Shown: positions 25,279 to 39,800 of the stretch, one piece after another | How the letters are laid out: every line of letters starts with the position of its first letter | Position numbering within the stretch: the first letter of the stretch is position 1 | Assembly: GCA_900708905.1 (NCBI GenBank) | Contig: CAADRB010000002.1 | Span: 485,221 to 549,220 of the forward strand | Length of the DNA stretch: 64,000 bases | DNA from: Hymenolepis diminuta | Lineage: Eukaryota > Platyhelminthes > Cestoda > Cyclophyllidea > Hymenolepididae | Direction: 5' to 3' | Program-made: the position numbers and the translations under genes | The notes under the pieces: generated by a model | Databases searched by the model: none | What the model was told of the DNA's origin: nothing | Seen by the model: the letters and a program-made list of their open reading frames with translations, nothing else

Positions 25279-25705
25279 GCAGATTAAGTTGAGATACTAA
25301 TGTCTCAGCAGGTCACGCAACGGCTTAATTTCCCCATCAGCCTGACAGACCCGCAGCAGGCACTGACCGAATTTAGTTTTAGACTGCCCAATAATTTCCA
25401 GTTTACTTGAAATTATGGTTATATCTAAAGCAGCACCTAGTTTTAGACGAACATGATTCCTATTGACCTGTAAATTCATATTTTCTGAATTTGTTTGGTG
25501 CTAATACGGAAGGTAACCGAGAGACCGTTCCATCTAAGGCATTTTGGTTTAGATTTATAGCGACGACACCTTTTATGGAAAGTTTGCTGATTTCGTGATT
25601 GACAAGTCCTGGTTCGAGCCTTCCGTGAGAGGCTTATCGGTAACAACCTTCTTTATATCCAACCTTACGGCACTGTTTACACCGATACTACTTGAAAGGA
25701 CATTG

Positions 25706-26224
25706 TTAAAAGAAGTTCCAATTTCGGCAGCACGGACAAGGTGATAAAGGCTTCTGTTCGATAGGATTCGGCTGTGCCAAAAATTTTGCGGATTGAGACA
25801 TAGATACAGACATTTCGTTTATCAAACATGTGAGCGAAGAGTCGAAATCAATGACAGTTGAATCGCGCCTGAGATTCTTCATCTTAACCCATCTCTGACC
25901 AATTCCTACAGCTTTACAATGGGATTTTTCCCTATTGTTTTTAACAGCCGGGGTCTTAGTGACAACCAAGGCTTCGTCTGAAGTCCAGGGATGAAAATGA
26001 CATCTAAACTGTTCGTCTGTTATGTTGCCGAATTTAAATTTAAAACAACGAAAGTTTACAACACCTGCGAAATCCTCTAAGTCCAGATCATGATTGATAA
26101 CAAGTTTGAGGTGGTTAAAGCGGGCGTTGAAGAGGGAAAAGTCCTGGCAAAAAACTTCTTCCATGACTTGCACGGTTATAGGGTAACCGAGTTCATCGAA
26201 TTCCTTGGATAGGACGAATTTCAA
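25706..26224 (-). pseudogene. Gypsy gag capsid fragment
   Basis: This is an open frame of 172 codons from a capsid-type gag. It contains DEQFRCHF, the equivalent of the KQFRC block in the plus-strand element at about 10,340, which shows the two elements belong to related lineages. It ends at a stop inside a CCHC zinc knuckle: CPCC is followed by a stop, then CKQC...GYKEGCY continues in frame. It is part of a dead element. Confidence 0.75.
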
Positions 26225-26843
26225 GTAATGTTCATAGTCGACAGGATCTGACTTCCTGACGAGACAATGAATTCCTGTTTTCTCATCCTATTTAGCAAGA
26301 CTCAAAAAGAGTGGAATTCCTATTTGAATAATCTTTTGGGGAACCATATCAATGCCTATTTTTTCAGTGACCTGTCGAGACGTACAACTATGTTAACCGC
26401 TGGGAGAGCTTAACCCCGACTGGTCTGCACCTTTTTAAAGACACCAACCTGAGATGGTCGACTGCGCCAATTGTCCGATTGGTAAGCATTCAATTGGACA
26501 GCCTGTAGTCATTGACATCTCTTCAAGTTCTTTTGGGATGCCTTTTTAAGAGAAATTTCAAATGTTCATTGGGGAGTCAATAAACAACCTAAATTCCAGA
26601 GTGATTAGAACTCACTCATACACTTTACACAAAAAGGAAAATGCTAAAACTGCATTATATTGCAGGACGCATACATATTTATATTAGGTATCATTATCTT
26701 CAAACGACAATCCACTATATACGCGATTCCAAGAGAAAAATGAAATATATAATGAGAAGGGGTGGGAAACAAGCTATCACAGTTTCTGATCAGTGGAAAG
26801 GGAGAGGGGAAGGGACCAGAGGAATGGGTTGGATGGGATTACT

Positions 26844-29800
26844 TTAACTATCTTCTTCTGTATCACTCTCTTCAATGGGTAACTGAATCCGAACGGCTCC
26901 AACTGGAAGCTGTGGAATTTCTGGAACAGTTCGAAATGACATTTCAGAAGACTGTGGAACTATAAAGATAAGCGTCAATTTATACATTACTTATTAAATA
27001 ATCAAAATGGTAATTAGAACAAACCCGTTAAAACAGACGATGAAACCGGCTCGGAAACGGTTACTGGAGCTACAAGAAAAGATGTTAAACATTTGACACG
27101 CTATTTATAAAATGATATCAGTAGCAAACTAGACACACCAGGTCGAATAGAAGATGCATTTGGTCCTGAAACAGTAAGTGGAGCTGGAGATGGGTCAGGT
27201 TGTTTAGTGGCTTGTTCTGAAGCCGCTGATGAGTGAAAGTAAAAATTAAGCTAAGCATGTAACTTTGGAGCTCCGAAAACAATACAAGTAACAAATTGTC
27301 TTACGAATTTTGTTTAATTCAACAGAAGGTAGAGATGTCGGTTGGCCCACACCTTGGGGTACTTCAGTAGGAACTTCTTTCGGAATAGGTGGGGGGAATA
27401 ATTGGTCCATCAAATTAGGCATAAATCGTTCCAATTGCGAATACGTCATGTTCCACAACAGAGCCTGTTTTGAACCTTCCGGTGCATCCCGAACCAAAAT
27501 TGGCGTTGTATCCTGAGTTCCAGTATAAAGTACAAGCAAAAGGTTTTTCAACGACTCCCGTACTGCATCATTCTGCCAAAAATAAGACTAATCTGTAAAT
27601 GCTACTTATAAATGAATTTAGTAATTTAAATCTAGAAATAAAACTGACCAGTGAATCAGAGATATCTGCCTTAATATACTTTTCCATATAGGTCAGCATT
27701 CTGCGCCAAAGTTGCAGGAAATCATTAAGAGCATATAGAGGACTCAGATGCTGCAAGAATACCTTCGTCAACAGTGGAATAGCTCGCATTCGGGGATCCG
27801 TGTACTCAGCAAGTGCACCCGAGACACTAGATCCTTGTGGAATGGGTTCCACACCACTGTTTCCACCACCGCCAAAGATGTTTGAAAAAAAGCCTCCAGA
27901 GAGATTACCCTGACTACCGACTGATCGATAATTAGATAAGGAGTTTGGCACTCCTGGCTGATTAGGAGCTGATGTATTAGCAGATTCGTCAAATGTCACG
28001 CTTTCAATGAAGTTGGTTAGAAGTGGGAAAATAACCTTTATAAAGCAGACAAACCAATATTACTTCTTGTTCAGCTATTTAAAAATGGATTTAAGTAGAA
28101 TGCACGCACCTGGTTGAAACAATCTAGCCACTGTTGACCCGTGAGTAAATGAAGAATGGGTGAAAGGAGGGCACGTTGAAGGAAAGCGAGGGCATCGGAT
28201 CGAACATCTTTCCTGGAGTCGACACAAAGACGCGCGATAGCTTGAAGGAGAGCTCGCCAACAAGCTGGCCAAAGGCATTCAACGGTAGCGCCGATTTGGC
28301 TTGAAAGTTCTTCCGATGATTCATTAATCGGTTCATCTGTGGGTTTTGTCCATTCGGCATAGATAGAGGGGGCTCGGCTGAAGAGTGTGTAAACCAGATC
28401 CAGAAGCTATAACAATAATATATAATAAATTACACGAAGCTATTCCTGATCCTAATCTGGGTAAAAATGTTTCACAAAATTACCTGCAGGGCAATTTGAT
28501 TACTGAATGGATCCGGAGGTCGACCTTCAGGGATTTCAAAGACCAGAGGGGAAATACGTTCATTGTTTGTAATCGATGATGTTTTTCGAATAATTGAGGG
28601 TTTCGGAGGCATCAGGACAGCTTCAACAAAGACACGAAGTGTATGGACACAGTACTAACAAGGCGAAATAAACATGATCAACTACTGATATAATATAAGT
28701 AGATTTATCATTTTTCGCGAGAACTCACCTCGATGTTATTGGGGGTTATGTGGGTCGCATCTCGAACAACAAAGACTATAGAATCACAAGCCTTTTCCAA
28801 GGCAAACCAGTCTTGAAAAACAACCACAATGGGCAAACGAAGTCGAGAAGAAGGTATCAGAGAGCTTCCATCATCAATCTTTTCCTTTTCAGGTTCTTCA
28901 GTAGTAGTTGCAACTTGAGATTCTCGCTTCTTGGTCTTTTCTGGATCTGACTGAGTTTGGTTCTTGTCAACAACATTGACAAGAACCCAGGACTCGACTC
29001 CCCCTACAAGGCTGGAAGGTGGACGTTGGTGACGCATATCTTCTACAGTGGTGCTTGTGAGACTTCCACCGATTCCGCTTTCATTGTCACTGGCATAGTC
29101 TCGTGTCGATAACTGAGAGCCGTCAGTTATAGATTCTGTCGTTACGTTTTGAAGGCTGGAATCTAAAGACGAAAAATATATGGTGAGAAGTCTAGAAGAT
29201 ATTTCATATATTCAAATATTCAGACTGTAACGAAAAATCTCCATAAATCCCCCGTCCTGAAACTTCTAGGCAATGCTTTAATATTACCAACGGGGTCACT
29301 ATTGACAGGCATAACGGAGAATAAGGACTGTCAGTACCCAACTTCCGACTGCTTTAAGTCCTATAAAAGACTGGAATGATATGTTACATATCAGAATGTT
29401 ATCCTTGATGATGAAATTAAATTTAATGAGAGTCTATCCAAGAATCTGTTGAATAAGGTAACAACATACATTCTTCTCAGATGAGTAGTGAAAAAATTCC
29501 GGGACCAAATCCCACTATTATTTCCAAACTATATCTGCGCAGTATTGGCCTTGCATCCACGTGCCGGAATAGTAAATTGCGTGTTTATAAAACAACTGAA
29601 CGTATTATTAACTACTTCTACTCACCTTGAATTTATAAAGGACCTCAACCATTTAACCCGATATCTATTTATCCGATTTTCTCCAATCGGCCTTTTCAAC
29701 CTCATCCTAAAAATAAGATTCAGAGTGCGTTCCATATATCTCCATTCTGATCATTATGAAATGTCAATTAAAGCTTTGGCAAGCTGAACCTAAAGCATAA

Positions 29801-30874
29801 TGCCATTCTTGTACCGATCCAACTTAGCTGCAAGGAGCTGATAAGTAAGCAGTTCTGGAATGGATCTTAATCACTCAGTTTGTATCTTTATATACTAAAG
29901 ACTCCAATTAGCAGTAGGAACCGAGATTCTCAGTTACTAATGCATGAATCAATTAACAAAGTAAATAGTTTATCATTTTGTAATAAATCGTGCCATTATA
30001 ATTGAATTATTGTTCTCAAAAACAATATTTGTAATATTTATTGTAAGAGATAAAGCAGTTCATTACCTGATTTAGGGATAATAAAAATTTATCCCAAACC
30101 AGTCTTTTATTAATTATAAGCGCTAGTTTATAAACATGGGGCTCAAAATAATCAAACACAATAGTTAGTCTTTAAAAAAGAATGTTTCCAGGTCAAGCCC
30201 TTTGATTCATGCTTAGATATTACAACAAACTATATAGACTTAGAGTTCGGAGAAATCTAGCAAGTCCCGTTGGGTTGGAATCATGTAAGTTAGCACCATC
30301 TTGCTATCTTGGTCGTTGGAAAAAAAAACCTCGCTAGCACTTACCGATAAACGGCTATCTACCTCTAAAGATGGAAGTAGTACCACTAAGCTATAACTGA
30401 ATGTCCTCAAAGTCTGAGGGAATAAAGCTATTGAGGACAAAGATACCCCGACCGCAACTATACGTGTGTCTGAAATCCCGACTTACATATATTCTCCTTC
30501 TTCATATCACCTCGACTTTCTCTCAAATCCAATCCTTCTAGCTCCTCCAGCGTGATTGGGAAAGCGCCAGCACCGCAAACCTCTAGCAGACCCAGAATCA
30601 GCTGCCAATCCCGAGGAGAGGGAAATTCCATGGCCACTGTACCACCTTCCTCTCGTAACAAGGCGTCAACTCCACATACAACTTGTCGAGCCACCGAACT
30701 AACTCCGATTGAAGTACCATCTGTATTTGTTCCAGAAGGGAATTCAGTAGATTTGTGGCGATTGAGACGTTTGTTTGGTCCTGCTGTGGTGTTAGACCCA
30801 AGAGAAGATTGTGGACTTGGTCGTAGGAGGTATGCGCCACGTTCCTGGAGAATGGTTAGGAGGCAGGCGAAAAT
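26844..30874 (-). CDS. GBF1: GBF1 exons 13-21: C-terminal HDS3 region and tail
   Basis: Residues about 1,190-1,919. Family blocks are DSIVFVVRDATHITPNNIE (exon 14), LRVFVEAVL (exon 15), LDLVYTLFSRAPSIYAEW (exon 16), TKVFLQHLSPLYALNDF (exon 17) and ALLWNMTYSQLERFMPNL (exon 18). Exons 19-21 (87, 45 and 116 nt) encode a Pro/Ser-rich tail with a Q-L-P-I-E ending. They are joined here on splice consensus and phase, because the tail is poorly conserved in the family. Several introns are 65-79 nt. Confidence 0.88.
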
Positions 30875-33800
30875 CTGCAAAGGGTATGCACATATTGCAT
30901 ATTGAGACATAGGGACAAAATGGTAGAAAACCTAGATTTAGTAACGAATAACACATTCCAATTATTTGGCAGTATTAAAATAAGAATTGACAATTGAGAT
31001 TCCCGACTATCGTAGAAAGTATGAACTGAATAGCTATTGAATTTATCAAACGTAAAAATTCAAAATAAAATACCCAGAAAATAACGTCAAAATAGTGACT
31101 TCATACGCCGTAGCAAAACCTTTAACGATAAACTCTGAGGCGCTTTTCTGAGAATGTTAATGAATGTTCAGAAAAATCAACTCGGGATCATAGTTAAGAA
31201 TTTGATTATTAGAAATGTTTTATGAAGGGTAAGTCTCAATTCCGTTGAATGAAAGCTCCTCCCAATATTTAACTTCAGCGGAGTGGCATTCTAGCAATCC
31301 ACTACCATGAAAGTCGCATTTTAATGTTCCTTGGTCAATCTTTAAATCTTAAATGTACTTATAGATCTTTATGTCCATTCATACTTACTTGCATTGTATA
31401 TAAGATGTCCCTTAATAGACTTTATATCACGTGTAGAACAAAAAGATTGCCATAGACATGGATGGCTTTTACGATCTACAAGCTCAATATTCTAGTTTCC
31501 CAGAAAAGATTAGAGTGGGAGGACACGCAAGTCGGTTAGGCACTATACCAATTTAATTACGATCTTGAAATATTCAAACGGACCAATGACATAAAAAACA
31601 AGGTTTTATGGGAAATATAGTAGACGTAAATAATAAACTATTATTCTCTCAAGGGGAAATATTTAACAGAAAATTCTTCCTATATTAGAATAATATTTGC
31701 TCCTTGACAATACCAAATACCACAAATAGATCAGCTAGACAAATAAAAGTCCTAAATCGAATAACCACCGTTATTTCAAGACTTTTTATTCTTGGTTTCG
31801 ATTAAAATGGACTAGAAATCAAATAGTACCTTAAGATGTCTTTCACAAACAACTCTGTGCAATTTACGACTATTCAATATATTATCTTAGTCCCAGCTAC
31901 ATTGCTTCTTCTAAGAACTTTGGGAAAAACTTTAACATAGGTGGATCAGGAGTTCAAAATTCACCTGTGTAGCTAATTCTTGTTGTCTCTTAAGGAGGCG
32001 TACAGCTAATCTCAGCATTCCCGCTACGATACATTCAACAAGGAAAGTGGGCTCCCGAGCGTTCCGCAGAATGTCGACGAAGACACCGCATACTATCATC
32101 CAGATTTGATCAATTCGATCTCTGTTGTAGAGAAGAACCTGTAGAAGCAACTCTAAACAGAATACTTGGCTCCTTTCACCTCCTATCGGAGTTTCTGTGA
32201 CAACAGAATCGTATGTATCTGTGCCTGTGCCTCCATTAGTAAGACCGTAGAGCAGCGCCTAAAGAAGAAATATACGTATCGTTAACACGTACAAAGAATC
32301 GTATTATCAATATACTTTTCTTCCGCTCAAAAGATCGAACACTTATGAGAAAACGGAATTAAAAATAATTAACTACCTTAATGAGCTCCTGTAGCGACTC
32401 CAACATCAAGAACTTCGATTCCTCGAATAAACCTCCAATCTGACACTCCTCAACCGCCGCTTTCGCAGTTTGAATTGCCGTGAAGTCATCATCATGACCA
32501 GATTGAGGTAGGGTGAAAGCAGAAGCATTTGAAGAGTCAATAAGTCGGAAGAGATCAGTCGCGGAGGTGAAACATCTTGGAGGAGCTTGTCCAGATATTG
32601 TGGGGCTCTCATCCAAGCGATAAATACTCTGTTCTCGAATATCAAGGGGCTCTTCGACAGGTGGTTCAGAAGACTGAGGTTCCAAGTTGGGTGAGGATCC
32701 AAGTGTCAAGTAGTGGTAAAATGAACCCAGGACACCCAGATCGGAACTAGAAGAGGGGTGGGAAGAATAAGTTTCTTTAATATTATTAAACAAACACTAC
32801 TAGTTGCAAATTACAGCTAATTGGTAAATTTGAGTGTATGACTTCTTTTACTGTCCCACGAATACAAACTGGTTAGCGAAATGCAGATTTCAGAAATGCA
32901 AACAAATACAAGCCTCCGTTCATGAGAATAAATACGTGCAACTGCCACTCAGGTGCCTTTATAGTGAAGTTTTAACCGAACTGATTATTTCATAATGCCC
33001 AGGTCATGAAGACCTTAAGTATAAAGCGGCGGTAATCGCAACTTGTCGCAACTTGAGGTGTGCAAAAATCAGGACCAATATCTCCGAATTTGCCAATCTG
33101 ATTCCCTTTCCTCACTAAATGCAGTATTGACAGCTATGTACCCTTTGTCCAATGTTCATCATTGACTTGACTTAATAAAAGCCAAATTCAACCTTAACGC
33201 ACATGAGATGCACGGGAAGTCTAAGGACCAAAGTCTCAAAATTATGCAGATGAGACAGATTAAGATATTCTGGTCTCTAAAGAGGGGAAAGCTAAGAAGT
33301 AACTTTTATAGAGTCTCTAATAATCACAAAAACACAAAGACATGATCATTTAACTTAATATGGAAGCCAACTTTAAATAAATTAACAAAAATTAGTTCTA
33401 ATAGAATCCAGAATTGAAGTTGAAAAAATAAATGCACGTGGTGGTTGTACCATATGAAAGAAAACGGCATCATAACCTTGTTTAAAGTAGTTCGGGAGGC
33501 TAATGATTTGATTCGTTATATTTCATGCTCATCATTGATATGACGTAGGATAACGTATACGTGATCTCATTTCAAACGCAATAAGAAGATCCAGCCTAAG
33601 AATTTGTCTCGTTTCATAACAAGTGAATCGCATTTTTAAAGCACTCTTAGTAAAACATTTAGCTAAAAAGGCTTGAGACTCAAATTAACTAAGGAGGGGG
33701 ACATACAGTCATGGCGTTGCTAGACGAGGCAGAACGTAGAGAAATGAAGGTAGAAATAAAATAAAAATCCATCCAACTAATTATACTAATTTTGCAGTAA

Positions 33801-36800
33801 GAGGTCTAAGAAGTTCACTTAAATATAATAGAAACAATATATTTTGCTTACACACCCTAGATTTGAAAGCTATACCCACGAGACTTGACTTACCGACCAC
33901 CATTTTCATTCAAGTGTTCATTCGACACAGCATAATTTGACGTCGGTCCGGCAAAATTCGAGGGCAAGAACTGAAGAGAACGAACCAAAGAGGATGGAAG
34001 GAGATTGGCATGTAGCAGCCTGAGTAGACAGTCCAACAACAAGGAACGCCAACCCTCTCTAAGCATATCTCCATGAGCAGCAGCCAGTGCAAACACCAAC
34101 CTCGTAGCCATTTGTGCCTTTGCACTGCGTCCCAAGGCAACACCAACGGTGTCCGGAGTCTGAAAAAGAAGGGAGAACATACTATTCGCTAAGCAGGCAT
34201 AACAAGCTACTCATAATATTTAAGTAAAACGAACCTCTGTCGGACTTAGAAGAAGTGTAAACTTGGCAAGAGAGATAACGAGATTATCAAACACTTCAGT
34301 CATGTGGAAATGAGCTGCGATTCTAGCACACCGAACAAACCCAGCCATCGTTTTCGCCTGTAGGGCAGGATCCGTTGTTTTATCGAGCGCATAAGAGAGA
34401 GCAGCCACGGTGGAACCCCGAAGCATTACAAAGAGATCCGAGTCAAAATGCCCAGGAGGTAGGTGGAGATAGTGTGCAAAGGCGGGTTGGCAGCTACGAC
34501 GTACTAGACACTAAAGAGCAAACAGAATTAGTATTAGGGAGGGAGGATAATAAAAGTGATTTGAGTAGGAATATATTATTTACCTTCCATAGGTAGTTAT
34601 CCCGCACAGCTCCCGTCTGTTCAGAGGGCATAACAATCTCTCGAGTGCGTATACTCTCGTAAATATCTTCTATCAAGGAGGGCTCAAATTCCCCTCCTCC
34701 ATTCATACCCTTCAGGTTCTTCTTAAAGTCTGCACATGTCATAGGTATATTTTGACGCCTGGAATTAGGGTTGTGTTGATCCGTGTTGAGCATCAGAATG
34801 GCGTAGGAAAGAGTGAATGCGGCATCGGAGTTGAAGAAGGGGCCTTCGTTGGCTTCAAACCACTGTTCGGCGAAGGATTCCATCAAGTGTTGAATAAGTG
34901 GGGCCTCGCCGGGAATTCGGAAAGCTTCTAGGTAGGTTCGGAGTGCTTCGTCAATTCGAATGCCTTTGAAGTTGAAGTGTCTATAAAGAGATGTCTACAG
35001 ATGCAGTGCAATGGCAATCCTGTTTACATGACCTCTCAGTTTGAAAATCATAGCAACTTTCAATTAATTACCACATTTTAAAGACATAATGTTAGAGTTT
35101 ATGCTTTCGTCCATAATCAAGAGTTAAAATCAGGCCGAATCGTAAATAATGCTTCAAATCATCTGGTAAAGGTGCCCACCTCCATAACAATGTAGCGGTT
35201 TTAAATACAGTAAAATGGATGAGGAAAACCAACATAATGTTTTCATGAAGCATAATACGTGAGGATTAAGGTTCTCTACTATTTCTAACACTCAACGGTA
35301 TATTTACTCCGTTTTTAGCTTATATATGTGTAGGAAATAAGTAATTTCAAGTCTACGATTGAGAATAGGTAATGAGGAGACTAAATGTTTTGATTTAAAT
35401 TTACCAATAATCAATAAAGTTTGCATTTCAAAGTCTAGTTGAAAAGTATGAATTTCGTAAAAAGCATGCATGTGATGGATACACTAAAAAATCCCACATA
35501 GGAAATTGAATGTCTTTTCAGATTGGTGGATACGAGTGGTTTGAAGAGTGGAAATTTGGCACAATGTTCAGTGCTCATGGACATCAAATCAGATATCACG
35601 AAATCATGCCCAACGATGTGGATGACCAACTGCATTGATTGATTCTTATCAAAATAGGAGTGGAAGAATGCAATTTTCTCATCGTAACGGTTCCACTAAT
35701 CACCTTCTATCCAAGTTAGGTGTAGTTAGCATCTCCATCACTGTGTCAGTGGTGCATCAGATAACTTACTCGTCCGCAAAGTCAGAGGTCATGGCTTTGA
35801 TGCCTACCTGTGCACAATCAATGAGCCGACCTACAAAACGGTTCAGTGTAGCTAATAAAGAGGGTGGCAGAATAGGAGTTTTCCACCAGATACTTCATAA
35901 CGCTACTCTCCATAGTCAATATGAGTGTCGGGCTTGGAAGCCAAGTTTTATTCATTATTTTTCCGACGGTCATCGAATTGATAATTCTCTTTCTATATGG
36001 ATTTTTTTAATTTGTCTTAAATGTAACACTCAGAGTATCCCCTAGATATTCACATCTGATCATGAACTGTCGGTTAAATAGAGCTCTGGAAACAGTCTTA
36101 TTCCTCATTGTACCTAATAGACATATTTTACCTTTCTCTGACTTATTTTGAAAACAACGGAGCTGGTATTCTAGCATCTCCCGGGTTGGAATTTTAGGTA
36201 TCACACGCTTTTCGGTTAGCCTCTTAATATTGCAGACATCTCAATCAACAGTAGAATGCGTTAACTGTATGCCGCAACAGGGCTCTTTAATAAAGTGATA
36301 ATTAATACAATTCACAGTGTTGATATAAAACTATGCATTAAAAACGTAGATAAAAATCTGAGTTAAACTAACCGAACAAATGCCACTAGAATATCTGTAT
36401 TTTTGCGATTGGACAAGAACTCTCCTATGGTTCTCTTATCCAATCGGGGATTTTCGGCCAAGAATGTGGCCATTTCAACTGGATCAAGAGGATCGGCAAG
36501 CAGACCATTCTTCTGCAGAAAGGCAATACCGTCTTTGGGCTTGAGATTGAAACGATCAGAACCGTTCATGAGAAGCTGAAATAGGGGGATGACGAAATTC
36601 CTCATACTTCACAGCTAGGACTACTAAAGATTAAAAGAAATAATTGACGAACCTTTTTCCGAGTCTTTTGGAGAACCAGGTTATCATGAGTTGGAAGGTT
36701 GGAAGAAGGAATCCAGTGACGATTTGGTCGTGGCAATGAAGCCCTGGCATTCGAAGATTGGAGTCGTGTCTATAAACACGTCACAAATCAAGCGTTGATA

Positions 36801-39800
36801 AGTACTTACTATAAGCATTTGATAATTAAATATAAGAATATAACTTGAGGCTAATAAAACCATCATTAGCAATGTAAAAATGTAAGGAAACTTAAACTGC
36901 CGTACCATCTACTGAATGTAAACCTTTATTTAAAATAAATAATAGGGAGATTTTCGAGACTAATACCCACAATAAAAGAAATACTCATATGAGGAAAATT
37001 TGAACCAGATTTCACTGATGAATATATTTATAAAAACTGTAATGTTAATTGTCGAAACAAAACGGGAAAATGTTTATAAACTTTATCGAAAGGCTAATAA
37101 TAAACTACAGCTAAAAAAAATATTCCCAGTAGAAATATCCTAGCTGATCTAATGATCTTTTAGAAAGCCAAATATCAGGACGTTTTTGCACTTAAGAAAT
37201 GACTAATATCGACGAATTTGGAAAGGTCAAAGCAAAGATCTTAATCTTGTAAGAGACCGAAAGAAATTAACCGGGCAAAAAAGCGACTTCGGAGTAAATG
37301 AAATAAAGCTGGAATGAACACTGCCTCAGAATTAACAAGCTCCAGAGAAAATGTCGAGGTTTTTGTAAAATTGTAAGAACTCGAGTGTGTCATCTAAATG
37401 CAATCAGTACATTTCTACCTTGTGCTTAAGACACATCCTCATATCACAACTGCCCCATGATGGCTCAGTAAATTTCACATCACAGTTTTCATAAACTGGC
37501 CCTTATTCCATTCTCTATCTTCCTCCACTATCACTGTCCCTGTATCTCTGTTGTTCTTATCAAATGTGTACAACATCCACGTTGTCTTTACAATAGCTTC
37601 AAAATATTCATTCTACTCCAACCCAATTCTCATTTTTGAACGTTAAATAAAATAGTCAATTCCCTTTACTATTATCAAACCATCAAACCAAACTCAGTAT
37701 TTTGGTTTGACGTATGATACCTAAATGCATCACAAATTCGAAAGCAACTGGAGGTTAGAGAAACGGTATCGAAATCATTTGACATTTCCCCTAAACTCCA
37801 AATACATAGAAAACAACTGCAGAAACGTAATATAGGACTGAAGAGCATATCACTTATCAGCCTCGACCTTGGATGAGCTGTTTTTATACTATAATCGCAA
37901 AGAATACTGCGGTCCAAGAAAATACAGGAAAACAAATAAAACTGCATTGAATCACTTCCACAAAGACGTATTTAAAAACGGTGCACAATTTTGGATAACC
38001 AATTCTCTAAATCCATCTCAAAAACTAAAAGTTTTCAGGCTTAAACAGCCTAGAAGTGCATTTTTTAAGCTGAATTTAAGCATTAAAAGGTTGACTTACA
38101 TCTTCTTGAGCACCTTCTTCAATGGCCGCTCCAGTTTGAATATCAATAGCATTAACCACAGATAGTAGAGCATCCAGAGCAAGAATATTCGTTCCCACTA
38201 GCCGATTATTACTCGGATATGCATTCTTAGTCAGCATTTCCGTGATATCATCAAAGAGATTCGAGCAATAGGGATCACAGTCGTAATTCACATAAATCTC
38301 AGCTGCTAGCCCAGGTAGGAGGAAAAGCTGTATAACCGCATCCAGAGCAATTTCCCTCTGTTCATAGTTGATTCGATCATTATCATAAGAGATAAGGGCT
38401 ATAAGACGCTGAAAGTAGACTTCCAACTGCAGTTTTAGATGAACCCTGAGTGATTCAAATAGGAGGAAAGAGAGACGGAGAGTAGAGGCGAAAAGAGACA
38501 TCCGTGCTCGATAGAGAAGCATCATCAAATACTTGGTCAAGTCTGTGGAAATTAAGCGGAGAATAGATGGACAGGCGTGAAGAAAATCAGCTCCTGTTTC
38601 AAAAGCTACTGTCAGAAGACCCAAAGCAACTGCGATAACATTGTCTTGTTGCTTTTCTGGGTTCAGAAGATCAACTAGTAAGGCGAAGAGGTTGTGAACC
38701 GTTTGTAGGTTGTATGGGCGACAGATGTGGTCCTCTGAAATTGAACTCTCTAAAAGGTATAAAACAGGACTGAAACACGGAACTATGTTTTCACAGGAAT
38801 TTGATGAACTTATATGATAGGATACGACGGTAAATCCTACAGCCATGATATTTTGCAGCTATATAAGTTCTGTCTAGTGTTTTAATAGTAAAACTTCTTT
38901 TTAGATACCAGATATCGAGAATCAGGTCTCACAGAAAATACTTTGAAACATGGTAACAAGAATATGATCGAGTCAACTCTATTGAGATCCGTTATATGTT
39001 CAGTTAATTAGTTGCGATTAGCTGTTCTGGGTTATTGGAAGTTAAATTAATCGAGATGACAAAACTGATTTGTCAATTCAATCGATTGATGAATAAGCTT
39101 TTAGTACTCATTAAGTAAAAAGTGTGCAACCTTATGTACCTAAAATTAAAATCAGATAAGATTCATGTTACTCTATGTCTGTTAAATTCTATTAACTCTC
39201 CTTCACTTGTTAATTGACCATTCTACTGTTCCTAGTTCAGAAGTTTTTACATGATGAAACAGTTAATTGTTTTGGTTATCCATGTGCCCTAAGAGTGAAA
39301 ATAATGAAGACATTAAAACAAATGAGTGCTTCATTTTTATTGACATGATAAACTGACCTTCAATAGTATGATCTTCCTCCACTTCCTCACCGATTTCTAC
39401 GTTGAAAGAGATGGGGGACGCTGATAGCGGAGATTGAGGTGGTTGAACAGATTCTGAGAGGTCGGTTGTGGATGGATCTTGGTGAGTACCTTCCACAAAG
39501 TGATCGCCCAGACTCCAGATGCTTTCATCACGTCGTGGTGGATTTACCTCAAGGGTGTCTGAAAGAGGGCAATAAGCGAATACGTTGACTTTATAACCCA
39601 AGTAAAATAGATTAAATGCAATTCTAAAAGCGGCGCCTATGACAGTCAAGTTGTGAAACGCAACTGTAAAAGCCATCGCGTCCACAGCCCAGCGGTTAAC
39701 AGCAGAGGTCATGGGTGTGAAACTTATCGGCACACATCCAGCAAATGGCATAATTAATGATGCTGAATTAAAATGACCAAGGTCGGGGTAACATATTGCA

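Larger units (their letters stand above)
23816..26350 (-). mobile_element. Second Ty3/gypsy retrotransposon, truncated and degenerate
   Basis: Minus-strand order: gag (about 26,300-25,706), zinc knuckle (about 25,725-25,630), protease (about 25,480-25,240), reverse transcriptase (about 25,230-24,740), connection region (24,725-24,516), RNase H (about 24,500-24,100) and a short post-RNase H segment to about 23,830. Domain order is that of Ty3/gypsy elements. Stops and frameshifts interrupt every domain, integrase is missing and I see no LTRs. It sits between the mariner/LTR cluster and the 3' end of GBF1. Confidence 0.85.

Noticed and set aside
30552..30905. 117-codon plus-strand open frame
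   Set aside because: It is an antisense shadow of GBF1 exon 13, which is well supported on the minus strand.
35635..36045. 136-codon plus-strand open frame inside GBF1 intron 7
   Set aside because: It overlaps a SINE copy, has no recognisable domain and no splice support.
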